Made by a program: the position numbers and the translations under genes. A stretch of 64,000 nucleotides of DNA from Zunongwangia profunda SM-A87 (GTDB lineage Bacteria; Bacteroidota; Bacteroidia; Flavobacteriales; Flavobacteriaceae), in assembly GCF_000023465.1 (NCBI RefSeq), contig NC_014041.1:2300001-2364000 (forward strand), written 5' to 3'. Each line of letters opens with the position of its first letter. Within the stretch, counting starts at the first letter, position 1. The notes below the pieces were generated by a model, which was not told the DNA's origin, searched no databases, and saw only the letters and a list, made by a program, of their open reading frames with translations. Below are positions 36,531 through 45,801 of the stretch, one piece after another.

Positions 36531-37280
36531 ATGAGATACACCAAGGAAAAAATAGAACTTGAAGAAAATGGATATTCCGTTTTATCAAATCTCTATTCAG
36601 AAAAAGAAATAAGTAAGATGTTGTCTTGCATAGAAAATGCAGAGCAAGACGAAAGCTCGTTTATGAAAACAAAAGATTTGTTTGCCATTCGACAGTTAAT
36701 TAAGAATGTTCCTCTATTACCCGATTTGTTGTTTAATGAAAAAATGACCAAATTGATTTCAGAGCTTTATCAATCTCAATGTTTCTTAACAAAAGCCATT
36801 TACTTTGATAAACCAAGCAAATCGAATTGGTTTGTTGCGTATCATCAGGATTTGAGTATTTCAGTGGATAAAAAAGCCGATTTGGAACAGTATGTAAATT
36901 GGACATTTAAAAAGGGACAGTTTGGGGTGCAACCACCAATAGCGATTTTGCAAGATACAATAACCATAAGAATCCATTTAGATAGAACTGACAGAAATAA
37001 TGGAGCCTTAAAGGTAATACCAAAATCTCATTTAAATGGAGTAGTTCGCACAGAATCAAAAGACTGGAATATTGATAACGAATTTCTATGTGACGTGGAA
37101 AGAGGCGGAGCAATGTTAATGAAACCTTTAACTCTACATGCTTCTAACCGAACAACAAATGGAAAGCAGCGAAGGGTTATTCATTTAGAATTTAATAAGC
37201 ATAATCTAAAAGAACCTTTAGATTGGTTGGAGTATTATAGAATAGAAAAAATAGTTGATAAAAGTAGGCAAATTAGCTAA
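36531..37280 (+). CDS. PhyH-family Fe(II)/2-oxoglutarate dioxygenase
   Basis: Resembles the phytanoyl-CoA dioxygenase (PhyH) family, 249 residues. The iron-binding triad can be read as HQD in FVAYHQDLSISVD (about 105) and the distal His in MLMKPLTLHASNRT (about 202), with RRVIHLEF containing the 2-oxoglutarate-binding Arg. Such enzymes hydroxylate small molecules or amino acids; no substrate can be named. It stands alone: the cassette array ends 240 bases upstream and an unrelated membrane protein follows. Confidence 0.85.
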   Translation: MRYTKEKIELEENGYSVLSNLYSEKEISKMLSCIENAEQDESSFMKTKDLFAIRQLIKNVPLLPDLLFNEKMTKLISELYQSQCFLTKAIYFDKPSKSNWFVAYHQDLSISVDKKADLEQYVNWTFKKGQFGVQPPIAILQDTITIRIHLDRTDRNNGALKVIPKSHLNGVVRTESKDWNIDNEFLCDVERGGAMLMKPLTLHASNRTTNGKQRRVIHLEFNKHNLKEPLDWLEYYRIEKIVDKSRQIS

Positions 37281-37362
37281 CTAAAGATAAATATTTTGCG
37301 ATGCTGGTTAATTTCTAACGTATTTTGTGGTCAATATAATATAGTCTTCCGGGCTAATTTAA

Positions 37363-37950
37363 ATGGTCATATTTCTGAAAAAATTATCGAATATGAGAGG
37401 CATCTATAAAAAAATGCTTATTCTTACTGTAATCATTGTTTTAGCTCCTATAATTGGTGGAATCTACGGAATTCTAAATGACCAATTAACTTATTCAATT
37501 TCTGCCGAATATTATACAAAATTTAAATTTCATCAATTTGGTCTCGCAGATTCTGGAAAAGAAGCGATTTTTTCCAATCCTAGATTTGAAGTATCAATCG
37601 TTGGCATCATGGCGACGTGTTGGATGGGCTTATTGATTGGAGGGATTCTAGGGTTCGTTGGATTAATTCATAAAGGACACAAAAGAATGTTTAGAATTAC
37701 GATGAAAGCAATACTAATTACCATTGCAGTAACCTTTTTTATTGGATTAATAGGCTTCTTCTATGGGAAATTTTATTTAAACCATGCGAATGTGGATTGG
37801 TGGTTACCCAAGAATCTAATTGAAACAGAAGATTTCATTGCGGTGGGTTCAATGCATAATTTTAGTTATATAGGAGGATTTATAGGACTAATTTTTGGAA
37901 TATTATATAGCATCAATCAAAAGATGATTAGTGAAAAAAGAAAAATGTAA
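37363..37950 (+). CDS. Four-helix membrane protein of unknown function
   Basis: A 195-residue protein with about four membrane segments (about 18-36, 76-101, 112-133, 170-187). Met 11 (37393) is an alternative start that leaves a shorter cytosolic tail. No family motif is recognised. It is not obviously coupled to its neighbours: 82 bases separate it from the PhyH gene, and the next gene is convergent. Confidence 0.6.
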   Translation: MVIFLKKLSNMRGIYKKMLILTVIIVLAPIIGGIYGILNDQLTYSISAEYYTKFKFHQFGLADSGKEAIFSNPRFEVSIVGIMATCWMGLLIGGILGFVGLIHKGHKRMFRITMKAILITIAVTFFIGLIGFFYGKFYLNHANVDWWLPKNLIETEDFIAVGSMHNFSYIGGFIGLIFGILYSINQKMISEKRKM

Positions 37951-38081
37951 TAAAGGATCGAAAAAGGTTGTGCTTTTCTGTAAATACGAGTCTTACTTGT
38001 GTAATCTTTTGCCTTTGAAGATTCATCGTATTAGATGTTATTCATTCAGTTTTCTTATTTAAAGATGAAGAATCTTATTAT

Positions 38082-38118
38082 AAAATAAAACAGCAACCCA
38101 GATGCTATCCAGGTCGCT
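38082..38118 (-). terminator. Terminator of the DJ-1-like gene
   Basis: On the minus strand AGCGACCTGGAT pairs with ATCTGGGTTGCT (with G-U pairs) around a 3-base loop, followed by a T-rich run. It starts about 28 bases after the stop at 38146. Confidence 0.7.
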
Positions 38119-38145
38119 ATTTTAGTAAATTAGTACTGAAATGTA

Positions 38146-38946
38146 CTAGTTCAATTTTTTAACTAAAAGTTCCGCCACAAGTTCAGAAGATGCCGGATTT
38201 TGCCCTGTGATTAGCAAACCATCTTCAACCGCATAAGGAGTCCAATTTTCTTTTTTAGAATATATAGCCCCATTCTTCTTAAGCATATCTTCCACTAAAA
38301 AAGGAACAACGTTCATAAGCTGAACTGCTTCTTCCTCTTCATTCGTGAAGCCGGTAACTTTTTTTCCTTTCACTAAATAATTCCCTTCATTATTTTTAGT
38401 GTGTTTAAAAACACCGGGAGCGTGACAAACAGCAGCAACAGGTTTGTTATGGTTATAAAAATCTTCAATAAGTGCAATAGAATGTTTATCTTCAGCTAAA
38501 TCCCATAACGGTCCGTGACCACCAGGGTAAAATATCGCATCAAAATCTTCTTGCTTAACATTTTCCAACTTTACAGTATTAGCCAAAACTTTTTGAGTTT
38601 CTTTGTCATTTTCAAAACGTTCTGTCGCCGGAGTTTGAGCATCCTCGGTTTTACTATTAGGGTCTATAGGGGGCTGGCCGCCTTTTGGAGAGGCCAAAGT
38701 GATCTCAAAACCTTTATCTTTTAAAAGATAATAAGGAGCTGCAAACTCTTCAATCCAAAAACCTGTTTTTTCTCCGGTTTCGCCTAGATCTTCATGACTT
38801 GTTAATACAAATAATACTTTTTTCATTTCAATGTTTTTTTGAGGATTTTCACTATTTGTTGGTTCCGATTGCGCTTCTTTTTTAGCGTTTTGTGCGCAAG
38901 AAGAAAATAAAACCACAGTGAAAATCGCTGTTAATACTCTTTTCAT
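38146..38946 (-). CDS. DJ-1/PfpI-family lipoprotein
   Basis: Class I glutamine-amidotransferase-fold protein of 266 residues. A lipobox (VLFSSC, Cys about 17) makes it a periplasmic lipoprotein, unusual for this mainly cytosolic family. The nucleophile elbow AAVCHAPGV carries the catalytic Cys (about 174), and the acidic residue lies in the YPGGHGP region. The TSHEDLGETGEKTGFWIEE start resembles Hsp31-type glyoxalase III/chaperone members. A terminator follows. The Crp-like gene upstream is on the same strand. Confidence 0.85.
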   Translation of the reverse strand: MKRVLTAIFTVVLFSSCAQNAKKEAQSEPTNSENPQKNIEMKKVLFVLTSHEDLGETGEKTGFWIEEFAAPYYLLKDKGFEITLASPKGGQPPIDPNSKTEDAQTPATERFENDKETQKVLANTVKLENVKQEDFDAIFYPGGHGPLWDLAEDKHSIALIEDFYNHNKPVAAVCHAPGVFKHTKNNEGNYLVKGKKVTGFTNEEEEAVQLMNVVPFLVEDMLKKNGAIYSKKENWTPYAVEDGLLITGQNPASSELVAELLVKKLN

Positions 38947-39021
38947 TTAAGCAATTTCATTAATTTAGAAATACAAATGTAGCGTGAGAGCAGTGCTTAA
39001 AAATTGATGTATGATAAGAAA

Positions 39022-39468
39022 TCACTTTTTGGCATTATCTTTTCTTATTCGGCTTAAACTCTCGGTTGTGATTCCCAGGTAAGAGGCAATATGATAGTTC
39101 TTAACACTTTGTTCGATATTTGGATATGTAGTTATAAACGCTAAATGTCTTTCTTTAGCGGGTTGCGCCAGGCCTGCTAAAATCCTTTTCTGAAAACTGG
39201 CAAAGGCCCTTTCCATTTTTTTTCTGAAAAAAGTTTCCAATTGTGGTATTTTTAGAAATAACTCCTCCATCCCTTTTTTAGAAATCTTATAAAGACTGGC
39301 ATCTTGAATACATTCAATATTCATGATCGCCCGGGTACTGCTAAAAAATGCGGTGTAATCGCTAATCCACCAATCATTAATCGCAAATTGTAAAGTATGT
39401 TCTTTACCCGATTGATCTATAAAATATGTGCGCATGCACCCCTGGGTTACATAATATTGGTAAAGCAC
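39022..39468 (-). CDS. Crp/Fnr-family regulator, start codon uncertain
   Basis: Cyclic-nucleotide-binding-fold regulator with a C-terminal winged HTH (IASYLGITTESLSRIRKDN). From the GTG at 39468 it has 148 residues, about 40 short for the family. The same frame continues upstream without a stop to beyond 39603 and encodes the missing N-terminus (IENHIVTEIFKGISLSSEEV, 39600 down to 39541, then LEKIALKKGENLLEAN). No ATG, GTG or TTG lies in a good place there. Either a non-standard start is used or the start codon was lost. Confidence 0.75.
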   Translation of the reverse strand: MLYQYYVTQGCMRTYFIDQSGKEHTLQFAINDWWISDYTAFFSSTRAIMNIECIQDASLYKISKKGMEELFLKIPQLETFFRKKMERAFASFQKRILAGLAQPAKERHLAFITTYPNIEQSVKNYHIASYLGITTESLSRIRKDNAKK

Positions 39469-39667
39469 TGTTTCATTAGCTTCTAATAAATTTTCGCCTT
39501 TTTTTAATGCTATTTTTTCGAGGTAAGGGGCAATTAAAAGAACTTCTTCAGAAGAAAGCGATATTCCTTTAAAAATTTCAGTGACTATATGATTTTCGAT
39601 AGGGTATAAGTTTAAAATAGTGAAGAATCTGGTGTATTTATAATTTAAAACTGAAATATGATAAATG

Positions 39668-39703
39668 TTTGTAAATATAAGGATAAGTAATTTTGTAAAT
39701 ATA
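39668..39703 (-). promoter_or_regulatory. Tandem TATATTTACAAA boxes upstream of the Crp-like gene
   Basis: On the minus strand TATATTTACAAA occurs twice, 24 bases apart (39668-39679 and 39692-39703). Each matches the -7 consensus TAnnTTTG at 7 of 8 positions. They could be two start sites or a paired binding site. Confidence 0.3.
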
Positions 39704-39884
39704 CCCTATTATCCTAATTGTGTTGGTAGGATAAAGAAAACATAAAGTAGTCTTTCATTATCACATTTACTCAGAAAATGTTCTTTTTTAAGAGTGAAAT
39801 TTTTTTAATCAGTCTTAAAAAAAGTACTAAAAAGTTATAATTAAACTAAATATGTTATTATTTAATTAATATGGATTTTGTTAT

Positions 39885-39908
39885 GATTAAATGTGCCTAC
39901 ATTTAATC
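39885..39908. promoter_or_regulatory. Perfect inverted repeat in the leader of the PLP-fusion gene
   Basis: GATTAAATGT-GCCT-ACATTTAATC is a perfect 10-bp inverted repeat ending 25 bases before the ATG at 39934. With no T tract it is more likely an operator or leader hairpin than a terminator. Confidence 0.55.
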
Positions 39909-39933
39909 CTTAATCAACCCAATCCTATTGAAG

Positions 39934-42744
39934 ATGAATGTGAGCTTTAGAGATAAACTTCAGGTTTCTAGTTCTATATTAGAAACAATTGGAGATACTC
40001 CATTAGTACAATTAAAGCAAATTCCTGGTAATTCTAAAATTGAAGTTTTTGCCAAATTAGAGAGTTTTAATCCCTCTGGAAGTGTAAAAGCCAGAACATC
40101 TTACAATATTCTCCAAAAAGCAATAGAATCAGGAGAATTGAAAAAAGGAGATACCGTTATAGAATCTAGTTCAGGCAATATGGCTATTGGCCTTGCTCAG
40201 GCTTGTTTGGTATTTGGGTTAAAACTGATTGTTGTTGTAGACCCCAAAATAAATAAAATTACTTCTCAATTATTAGAAACTTATGGAGCCACTATCGAGA
40301 TGGTTACTGAACCTCTTAAAGAAGGCGGATTTTTAGGTGCGCGTTTGGCAAAAGTGAAGGAGTTACTTAAAATTACTAAAAACAGTTTTTGGAGTAATCA
40401 ATATGGGAATATAAATAATCCTAAAACACACTATCAAACTACAAAAGAAATTTATGAGGCTCTAGACGGAAGGTTGGATTATTTATTTGTGGCAACAAGT
40501 ACCTGTGGGACTTTAATGGGATGTGCCGAATATATAAAAGCTAATCACCCTAATACCAAAATAATAGCAGTAGATGCCGTAGGAAGCGTACTTTTTGGGG
40601 GTGAACCAGGAACCCGAAAAATTCCCGGTCATGGTGCCGGGGTAGATTCCCAATTTTTAGATGAAGACTATATCCACGACTTTATTAAGGTAAATGATTT
40701 AGAATGTGCTCAAGGATGCTGGGAATTGCTTCAAAAAGAAAGCATTCTTGTTGGTGGCTCTTCTGGAGCGATTATAATGGCATATCATAAATTCGAGCAT
40801 CAAATTGAAGAAGGTTCACGTTGTGCTTTTTTATTGAGTGATGGCGGAAGCCGATATTTAGACACCATTTATAATCAGGAATGGTTACTAAAAAATATAC
40901 CGGGAGTTTATGATGCTTTAACGCCAATTGGCGGATGGAAAATAAAACCTTCTTTTGAATATAGCCTTGCCATTATTGGTCTTGGGCCTAAAGGTTTGTA
41001 CGGTTTGGAGCGTTTACTTGCGCAACTGAAAAATGAGAATGTTGAAGAAACAGTTCATATTCATCTTTACAATAAAAACAAATATTTTGGGGCTGGCGAT
41101 GTTTATAGGACCGATCAGCCAGATTATTTGAAAATGAATTTCACGAATGAAAAAATAGATATTCGTCCTAAAGAAAAGCCTGATTCCATAGTTAAGTTGG
41201 AAAATTACACCAAATGGCTTAGTGAATCTATAGGCATAGAAGAAAGCCGGTTAAGCGATAAATTTTCATCCCGTAAAATGGTAGGGAAATATCTTAGTTC
41301 CTGTTTTAAAAGTATAATTGCTGGAGCACCCGAAAATATTAAAATTTACTACCATAATGAGGAGGTGGTGAATATTACTCAAAAAGAGGGATTACTACAT
41401 CTTAAACCCCAGCAAACAGCAAAACCACAAGAGTCTGTTAAGGTGCATAATTTACTTTTAACTACAGGCCATGCCGGAAATCGAACTGAGCTTTTAAATA
41501 GTAAAAAAGTGGATTCTTCGATCATTGATTTTGTATATCCGGTGGAAAAAACTTTAGTGTCTATTAATGCTCAGGCTAGTGTAGCGATAAAAGGAATGGG
41601 ATTAACCTTTATAGATGCTACTTTATCGCTAACAGAAGGAAGGGGAGGTTATTTTGTTGGCGAATGTGAAACGATGCAATACATCCCTTCAGGAAACGAA
41701 CCTGCGATCATTTATCCATATTCCAGATCTGGTGCTTTGATGATTCCAAGAGTAGGAGAGATGCCTAATGTACCTGTATTACGATTTTTTACTTCAGAAA
41801 AGTTACAGGAGATTAGAAAGGATTCTTCTCAAAAGTTTGATTTTTTAGAAGAACTTCTACCCTTAATTAAGAAAGAATTTATTTATCGATACTATAGCTT
41901 AGCATTTAAAAATTGTGGTAAAAAATTAAATGGCTCCTTAGAGTTTGCTGAAATGCTAGAAGAAATTAAATCTTTTCATAGCAAATATCCATCTGAAAAG
42001 CAGTTTTCATTTGAAGAATTACAGGAACCTTTTATAAATCATGAAGCTTATAATACTTCTATCGTAAAACAATCTTTAGAAGAGATGATAGAACAAGTCT
42101 CTTTAAGAACTAAAAGTCCGTTATTGGCGGCGATTAGTGCCTGGCACGACATTAGCCCTATATTTAACGAACTATACAGTTTTGGTGGATTAACAGCCAG
42201 GTCACATCAACTTTTTGATAATCACTATGCTCCATTTTTTAACCGAATTAGCTACGGGCCACCACTAGAAAATATGTACAAAATTTTGGCTTTATTTAAA
42301 GTCGGTATTTTCGATTTTACCTTTGGTCAATCTCCTACAATACAAAAAGTTCAAAATGGTAAGTGGCAAATGGAAAACATTTCAGTCGAATTAGACAATA
42401 GGATAGTTTTGGATTATCATATCGATGCTCGTATTCCTAGAATGAACATCCCTTCACAGTCTTCTATACTTTATAAAAACCTTTTTGAAGAAGGTAAAAT
42501 AAGAGCTTTCCAAAATACAGATGATACCGGAAGGTATGAAACAGGTGGGATGGATTTAACAAGGGAAGCACACCCAATAGACAAAGCGGGAAACGTGATA
42601 AAAAACATGACGGTATATGGAACACCCACTGAAGGTGTTACCTTCGATAATGATACCCTATCCAGAAGCCGAAACGATTTTTCATCCATCTGGGCAAAGC
42701 AGGCCGTCAAATCTCTAAAAAATTTTATTTCAACAACTAAGTAG
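39934..42744 (+). CDS. SbnA-like PLP synthase fused to an FAD/NAD(P)-binding domain
   Basis: A 936-residue fusion. Residues about 12-325 are a cysteine-synthase-fold PLP enzyme: GDTPLVQL, PLP Lys in NPSGSVKART (about 52), substrate loop ESSSGNMAIG, phosphate loop ATSTCGTLMG. This part resembles SbnA, which joins O-phosphoserine and glutamate en route to 2,3-diaminopropionate. From about 348 a second domain begins with a dinucleotide motif (AIIGLGPKGLYGLERL) like the FAD/NAD(P)-binding proteins of the NAD_binding_9 type. ATG 39934 is preferred to TTG 39928. The decarboxylase gene follows after 6 bases. The product is inferred, not known. Confidence 0.8.
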   Translation: MNVSFRDKLQVSSSILETIGDTPLVQLKQIPGNSKIEVFAKLESFNPSGSVKARTSYNILQKAIESGELKKGDTVIESSSGNMAIGLAQACLVFGLKLIVVVDPKINKITSQLLETYGATIEMVTEPLKEGGFLGARLAKVKELLKITKNSFWSNQYGNINNPKTHYQTTKEIYEALDGRLDYLFVATSTCGTLMGCAEYIKANHPNTKIIAVDAVGSVLFGGEPGTRKIPGHGAGVDSQFLDEDYIHDFIKVNDLECAQGCWELLQKESILVGGSSGAIIMAYHKFEHQIEEGSRCAFLLSDGGSRYLDTIYNQEWLLKNIPGVYDALTPIGGWKIKPSFEYSLAIIGLGPKGLYGLERLLAQLKNENVEETVHIHLYNKNKYFGAGDVYRTDQPDYLKMNFTNEKIDIRPKEKPDSIVKLENYTKWLSESIGIEESRLSDKFSSRKMVGKYLSSCFKSIIAGAPENIKIYYHNEEVVNITQKEGLLHLKPQQTAKPQESVKVHNLLLTTGHAGNRTELLNSKKVDSSIIDFVYPVEKTLVSINAQASVAIKGMGLTFIDATLSLTEGRGGYFVGECETMQYIPSGNEPAIIYPYSRSGALMIPRVGEMPNVPVLRFFTSEKLQEIRKDSSQKFDFLEELLPLIKKEFIYRYYSLAFKNCGKKLNGSLEFAEMLEEIKSFHSKYPSEKQFSFEELQEPFINHEAYNTSIVKQSLEEMIEQVSLRTKSPLLAAISAWHDISPIFNELYSFGGLTARSHQLFDNHYAPFFNRISYGPPLENMYKILALFKVGIFDFTFGQSPTIQKVQNGKWQMENISVELDNRIVLDYHIDARIPRMNIPSQSSILYKNLFEEGKIRAFQNTDDTGRYETGGMDLTREAHPIDKAGNVIKNMTVYGTPTEGVTFDNDTLSRSRNDFSSIWAKQAVKSLKNFISTTK

Positions 42745-42750
42745 TATTTA

Positions 42751-44214
42751 ATGAATAATAGTCAATATAGTAAAGGAAATCAGGAAAAAGGACTTACGCC
42801 AATTACATCACCGTGGATGCATGATATTATGAATCATCCAAAAGTGGTTGATGAACTTTTTAAAAGGTTTGGTTCTCCGCTAAATATTCTTCATCCTGCT
42901 TCTTTTGCTAAAAATTGTACAAGGTTTAAAGAAGTTTTTCAAAACCATGACATAAAATTTGGGATATTCTATGCCAGAAAAGCAAATAAAGCAAAGGCGT
43001 TTGTGAAACAGGCTTTTATAGAAAATATAGGTGTAGATACAGCAAGTGAGCGAGAACTTTTACAATCACTTCAACTTGGGGGAGACGGTGATCATTTAGT
43101 ATTAACTTCTGCTATTAAAACTAAAGAGCAAGTTAAAACCGCACTTCAGAATAATGTGCCTATCGTGTTAGATAATGATGATGAATGTGTTCTCGTAAAT
43201 GATTTAGCAGAAAAAAATAATTGTAAAGCCCGTGTTGCCTTTCGTCTGAGTGGTTTTTATGTAAACAAAAAGAAACTCTATAGCCGTTTTGGTTTTGATA
43301 TCGATGATATTGAAGAATACTTAATGAAGCATGTAGGTAAAGATAAAAAGTACAACAATTTTAAGGTAGAAGGATTGCATTTTCATTTAGACGGCTATTC
43401 TACCCGGCAAAGAAGTGAAGCCTTATTGCATTGTATAAGCTTAATACAAAAGCTTAGAGAAAATGATTTTTCATTTCGATTTATAGATATGGGGGGAGGA
43501 ATTTTAATCAACTACCTTAAGCATAAAGAAGAATGGTTAAATTTTGATGTAAGGTTAAAAGAAAGTCTAAAAGGCAAAATCTCACCCATTACGTTTAATA
43601 ATAACGGACTAGGTTACAGGTTTGAAGACGGAATCATAAAAGGGGATAGAAAAACCTATCCTTACTTTAACGAAATTAATTCAGATAAATTTTTAGAGGA
43701 GATTTTAAAGTATTCAGATCAAAATGGGAGTTCAGTGGCATCTTTACTTCAAAAGGAAAATATAGAAATACGAATTGAGCCGGGTAGATCTTTAGTAAAC
43801 CAGTCGGGAATTACCATGGCAAGAGTTGTACATCGAAAAAAAGATGCGAAAGGGCAGTGGTTAATTGGTTTAGAAATGAATATGAGCCAGATGATGAGTT
43901 CTAGTGCCGATTTTATGCTCGATCCATTTGTAATGTATGCAAATCTCGATCAAGATAAGACAGAAGAAAAATTAGTAGATGTTTATTTTACTGGAGCCTA
44001 TTGTTTAGAAAGAGATGTATTACTAAAACGAAAAGTAACATTACCAAAGCTTCCTGAGATTGGTGATGTCGTGGTATTTGTAAATACCGCGGGTTATATG
44101 ATGCATTTTTTCGAAACGCAGGCGCATCTTTTTGAGCTTGCACCTAATTTGGTTTATACAGAAACTTCAAAACCCTTAAAATTTGCTGATTTTAAGTTGG
44201 ACACTGATAATTAG
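42751..44214 (+). CDS. Y4yA-like PLP-dependent decarboxylase
   Basis: Fold-type III PLP enzyme of the Orn/DAP/Arg decarboxylase-2 group, 487 residues. Visible: the PLP Lys region FYARKANKAKAF (about 75), HFHLDGY, the Gly loop DMGGGILINY, EPGRSLVNQSG and the CLERDVLL segment of the C-terminal barrel. It is longer than lysA and resembles the Y4yA branch and SbnH-type enzymes. It starts 6 bases after the fusion gene, so it should act on the same metabolite. Exact substrate unknown. Confidence 0.82.
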   Translation: MNNSQYSKGNQEKGLTPITSPWMHDIMNHPKVVDELFKRFGSPLNILHPASFAKNCTRFKEVFQNHDIKFGIFYARKANKAKAFVKQAFIENIGVDTASERELLQSLQLGGDGDHLVLTSAIKTKEQVKTALQNNVPIVLDNDDECVLVNDLAEKNNCKARVAFRLSGFYVNKKKLYSRFGFDIDDIEEYLMKHVGKDKKYNNFKVEGLHFHLDGYSTRQRSEALLHCISLIQKLRENDFSFRFIDMGGGILINYLKHKEEWLNFDVRLKESLKGKISPITFNNNGLGYRFEDGIIKGDRKTYPYFNEINSDKFLEEILKYSDQNGSSVASLLQKENIEIRIEPGRSLVNQSGITMARVVHRKKDAKGQWLIGLEMNMSQMMSSSADFMLDPFVMYANLDQDKTEEKLVDVYFTGAYCLERDVLLKRKVTLPKLPEIGDVVVFVNTAGYMMHFFETQAHLFELAPNLVYTETSKPLKFADFKLDTDN

Positions 44215-44245
44215 AAATAGCATTTGTGTGTAATTAAAAGCAAAA

Positions 44246-44596
44246 ATGGAAAATATCAAAACGTACATAGATTATACTGCAACCATTGTTGAGGCAATAG
44301 GAGTTTTAACCATATTTATAGGAACTTTAATGGCATTGTTTAAGTTTATCATAAATCAAAATAATGGCATCTCCAGCACTTATTCTATCCTACGTCAGTC
44401 TGTTGGAAAATCAATACTATTAGGTCTAGAAATCCTGATTGCAGCAGATATTATGGCTACCGTTGTAACCGATCCTACTTTAAAATCTGTTTCTATACTA
44501 GGTCTAATTGTGTTGATAAGAACATTTTTAAGTTTATCGTTACAAGTTGAGTTAGAGGGAAAGTTTCCTTGGCAAAAAGCTAGAATCGATAAATAG
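44246..44596 (+). CDS. DUF1622-family membrane protein
   Basis: A 116-residue inner-membrane protein with three hydrophobic segments (about 10-34, 56-72, 82-98). The layout and the RQSVGKSILLGLEILIAADIM segment match DUF1622. It lies 31 bases after the decarboxylase and may be co-transcribed. Function of the family is unknown. Confidence 0.78.
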   Translation: MENIKTYIDYTATIVEAIGVLTIFIGTLMALFKFIINQNNGISSTYSILRQSVGKSILLGLEILIAADIMATVVTDPTLKSVSILGLIVLIRTFLSLSLQVELEGKFPWQKARIDK

Positions 44597-44761
44597 TAAA
44601 ATAGTTCAATTTAGTTAAGATTTAAAAAAATCAAAGACTGAGTGAAATCTATACAGGACTTTTGTGCAGAAGCTACTATCTCGGCAATATTTCGACATAG
44701 ATATCTTTTGATAATTCATTGAGATTTCAAATACTTTATAGAATCAAATTCAAAATTTAAT

Positions 44762-45715
44762 TTACTTAATCCCAAATCGATTGTTTACCAAATCAATCAT
44801 AATCGTATTATTCATAAAAAGATCACTTCCAATAACGCCTTTTATATTTTCAGTTTTTAGCACTTCGCTTACTTTTTTAGCATCGGTAAAAAAAGCTTTT
44901 TTATTATTGATGGGTAGGTTAACATTGGCGATGCGAATTTTGGTGGTAATATCGCTTCCGGCAAAGCTAATTTCTTCTCCCCAGGATTTCAGTTGCTTTG
45001 TTTCACTATTTTTTGCTTCGGTAATATTTTTAAATAAGTTAGCATCTATGGTAGCTAATGGGAACAAACTCGCCTGAGTACTGTAAACAAACGCATGTTT
45101 ATTTCCGGCAGCAATAAGGTCTAAGTAAAGCTGATTGTTTTTAAAACTGAGTGGCGTAAAACTAAAAGTGTCTTCCTCCCAATCTTCCAATTTGTTGGTA
45201 ATGACTAATTGTTGCGATCTAAAGTCTATAAGTAGAATTTTGTTTTTAATTTCATTAGCCCCCAAAGTGCCTATAATATCGAAATCTTTAAGGTTTTCAG
45301 ATTTACCAAAGTTTTCCCGAACCAGCAAACTATCTTCCTTAGCCAATTGATGGTTACTGAATTGTATTCTATTGTAAAAAACCTCGTAGCCATCGCGATG
45401 CTGAATGTTATTTTGTAATTCAGGATAAGCTGAAGTAATTGCCGCCAGCGTATCGCCGTAAATCACATTATGATTAATACCAAGATCCAGCTGCATTTTA
45501 AAAGTCTTATCGATTCCTTCTAATGTTACCGGAATAAGGATTGCCCCGTGATTGATGGTAATGCCTCCTTGTTTTAATTTTTGCCACTGAAAATTAATCG
45601 TATCAGCCCCTATTTCGTATTTATTTTCGACAATTTTCGTATCATTTTTACAGGCAAAAACCAACGAAATAAGGATACTGTAAACAAAAAATTTAAATGG
45701 CACGTGTTTAATCAT
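44762..45715 (-). CDS. Retropepsin-like aspartyl-protease-fold lipoprotein
   Basis: From the Met at 45715 (317 residues) the protein begins with a lipoprotein signal (FVYSILISLVFAC); a longer frame from 45781 would bury it. The body resembles flavobacterial aspartyl-protease-like proteins: LDLGINHNVIYGD stands where D-T/S-G is expected, and a second hydrophobic-Gly motif GVIGSDLFMNN is near the C-terminus. The first active site reads DLG, not DTG or DSG, so proteolysis is doubtful. It is 86 bases downstream of the serine hydrolase on the same strand. Confidence 0.65.
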   Translation of the reverse strand: MIKHVPFKFFVYSILISLVFACKNDTKIVENKYEIGADTINFQWQKLKQGGITINHGAILIPVTLEGIDKTFKMQLDLGINHNVIYGDTLAAITSAYPELQNNIQHRDGYEVFYNRIQFSNHQLAKEDSLLVRENFGKSENLKDFDIIGTLGANEIKNKILLIDFRSQQLVITNKLEDWEEDTFSFTPLSFKNNQLYLDLIAAGNKHAFVYSTQASLFPLATIDANLFKNITEAKNSETKQLKSWGEEISFAGSDITTKIRIANVNLPINNKKAFFTDAKKVSEVLKTENIKGVIGSDLFMNNTIMIDLVNNRFGIK

Positions 45716-45801
45716 AACATTAAAGGTTTGATTGATGAGTTTGTCTTTCACGAAATATAAAGCTTTTATAGAAACTAACATTCTTTAAAAAAGGATGAAA
45801 A

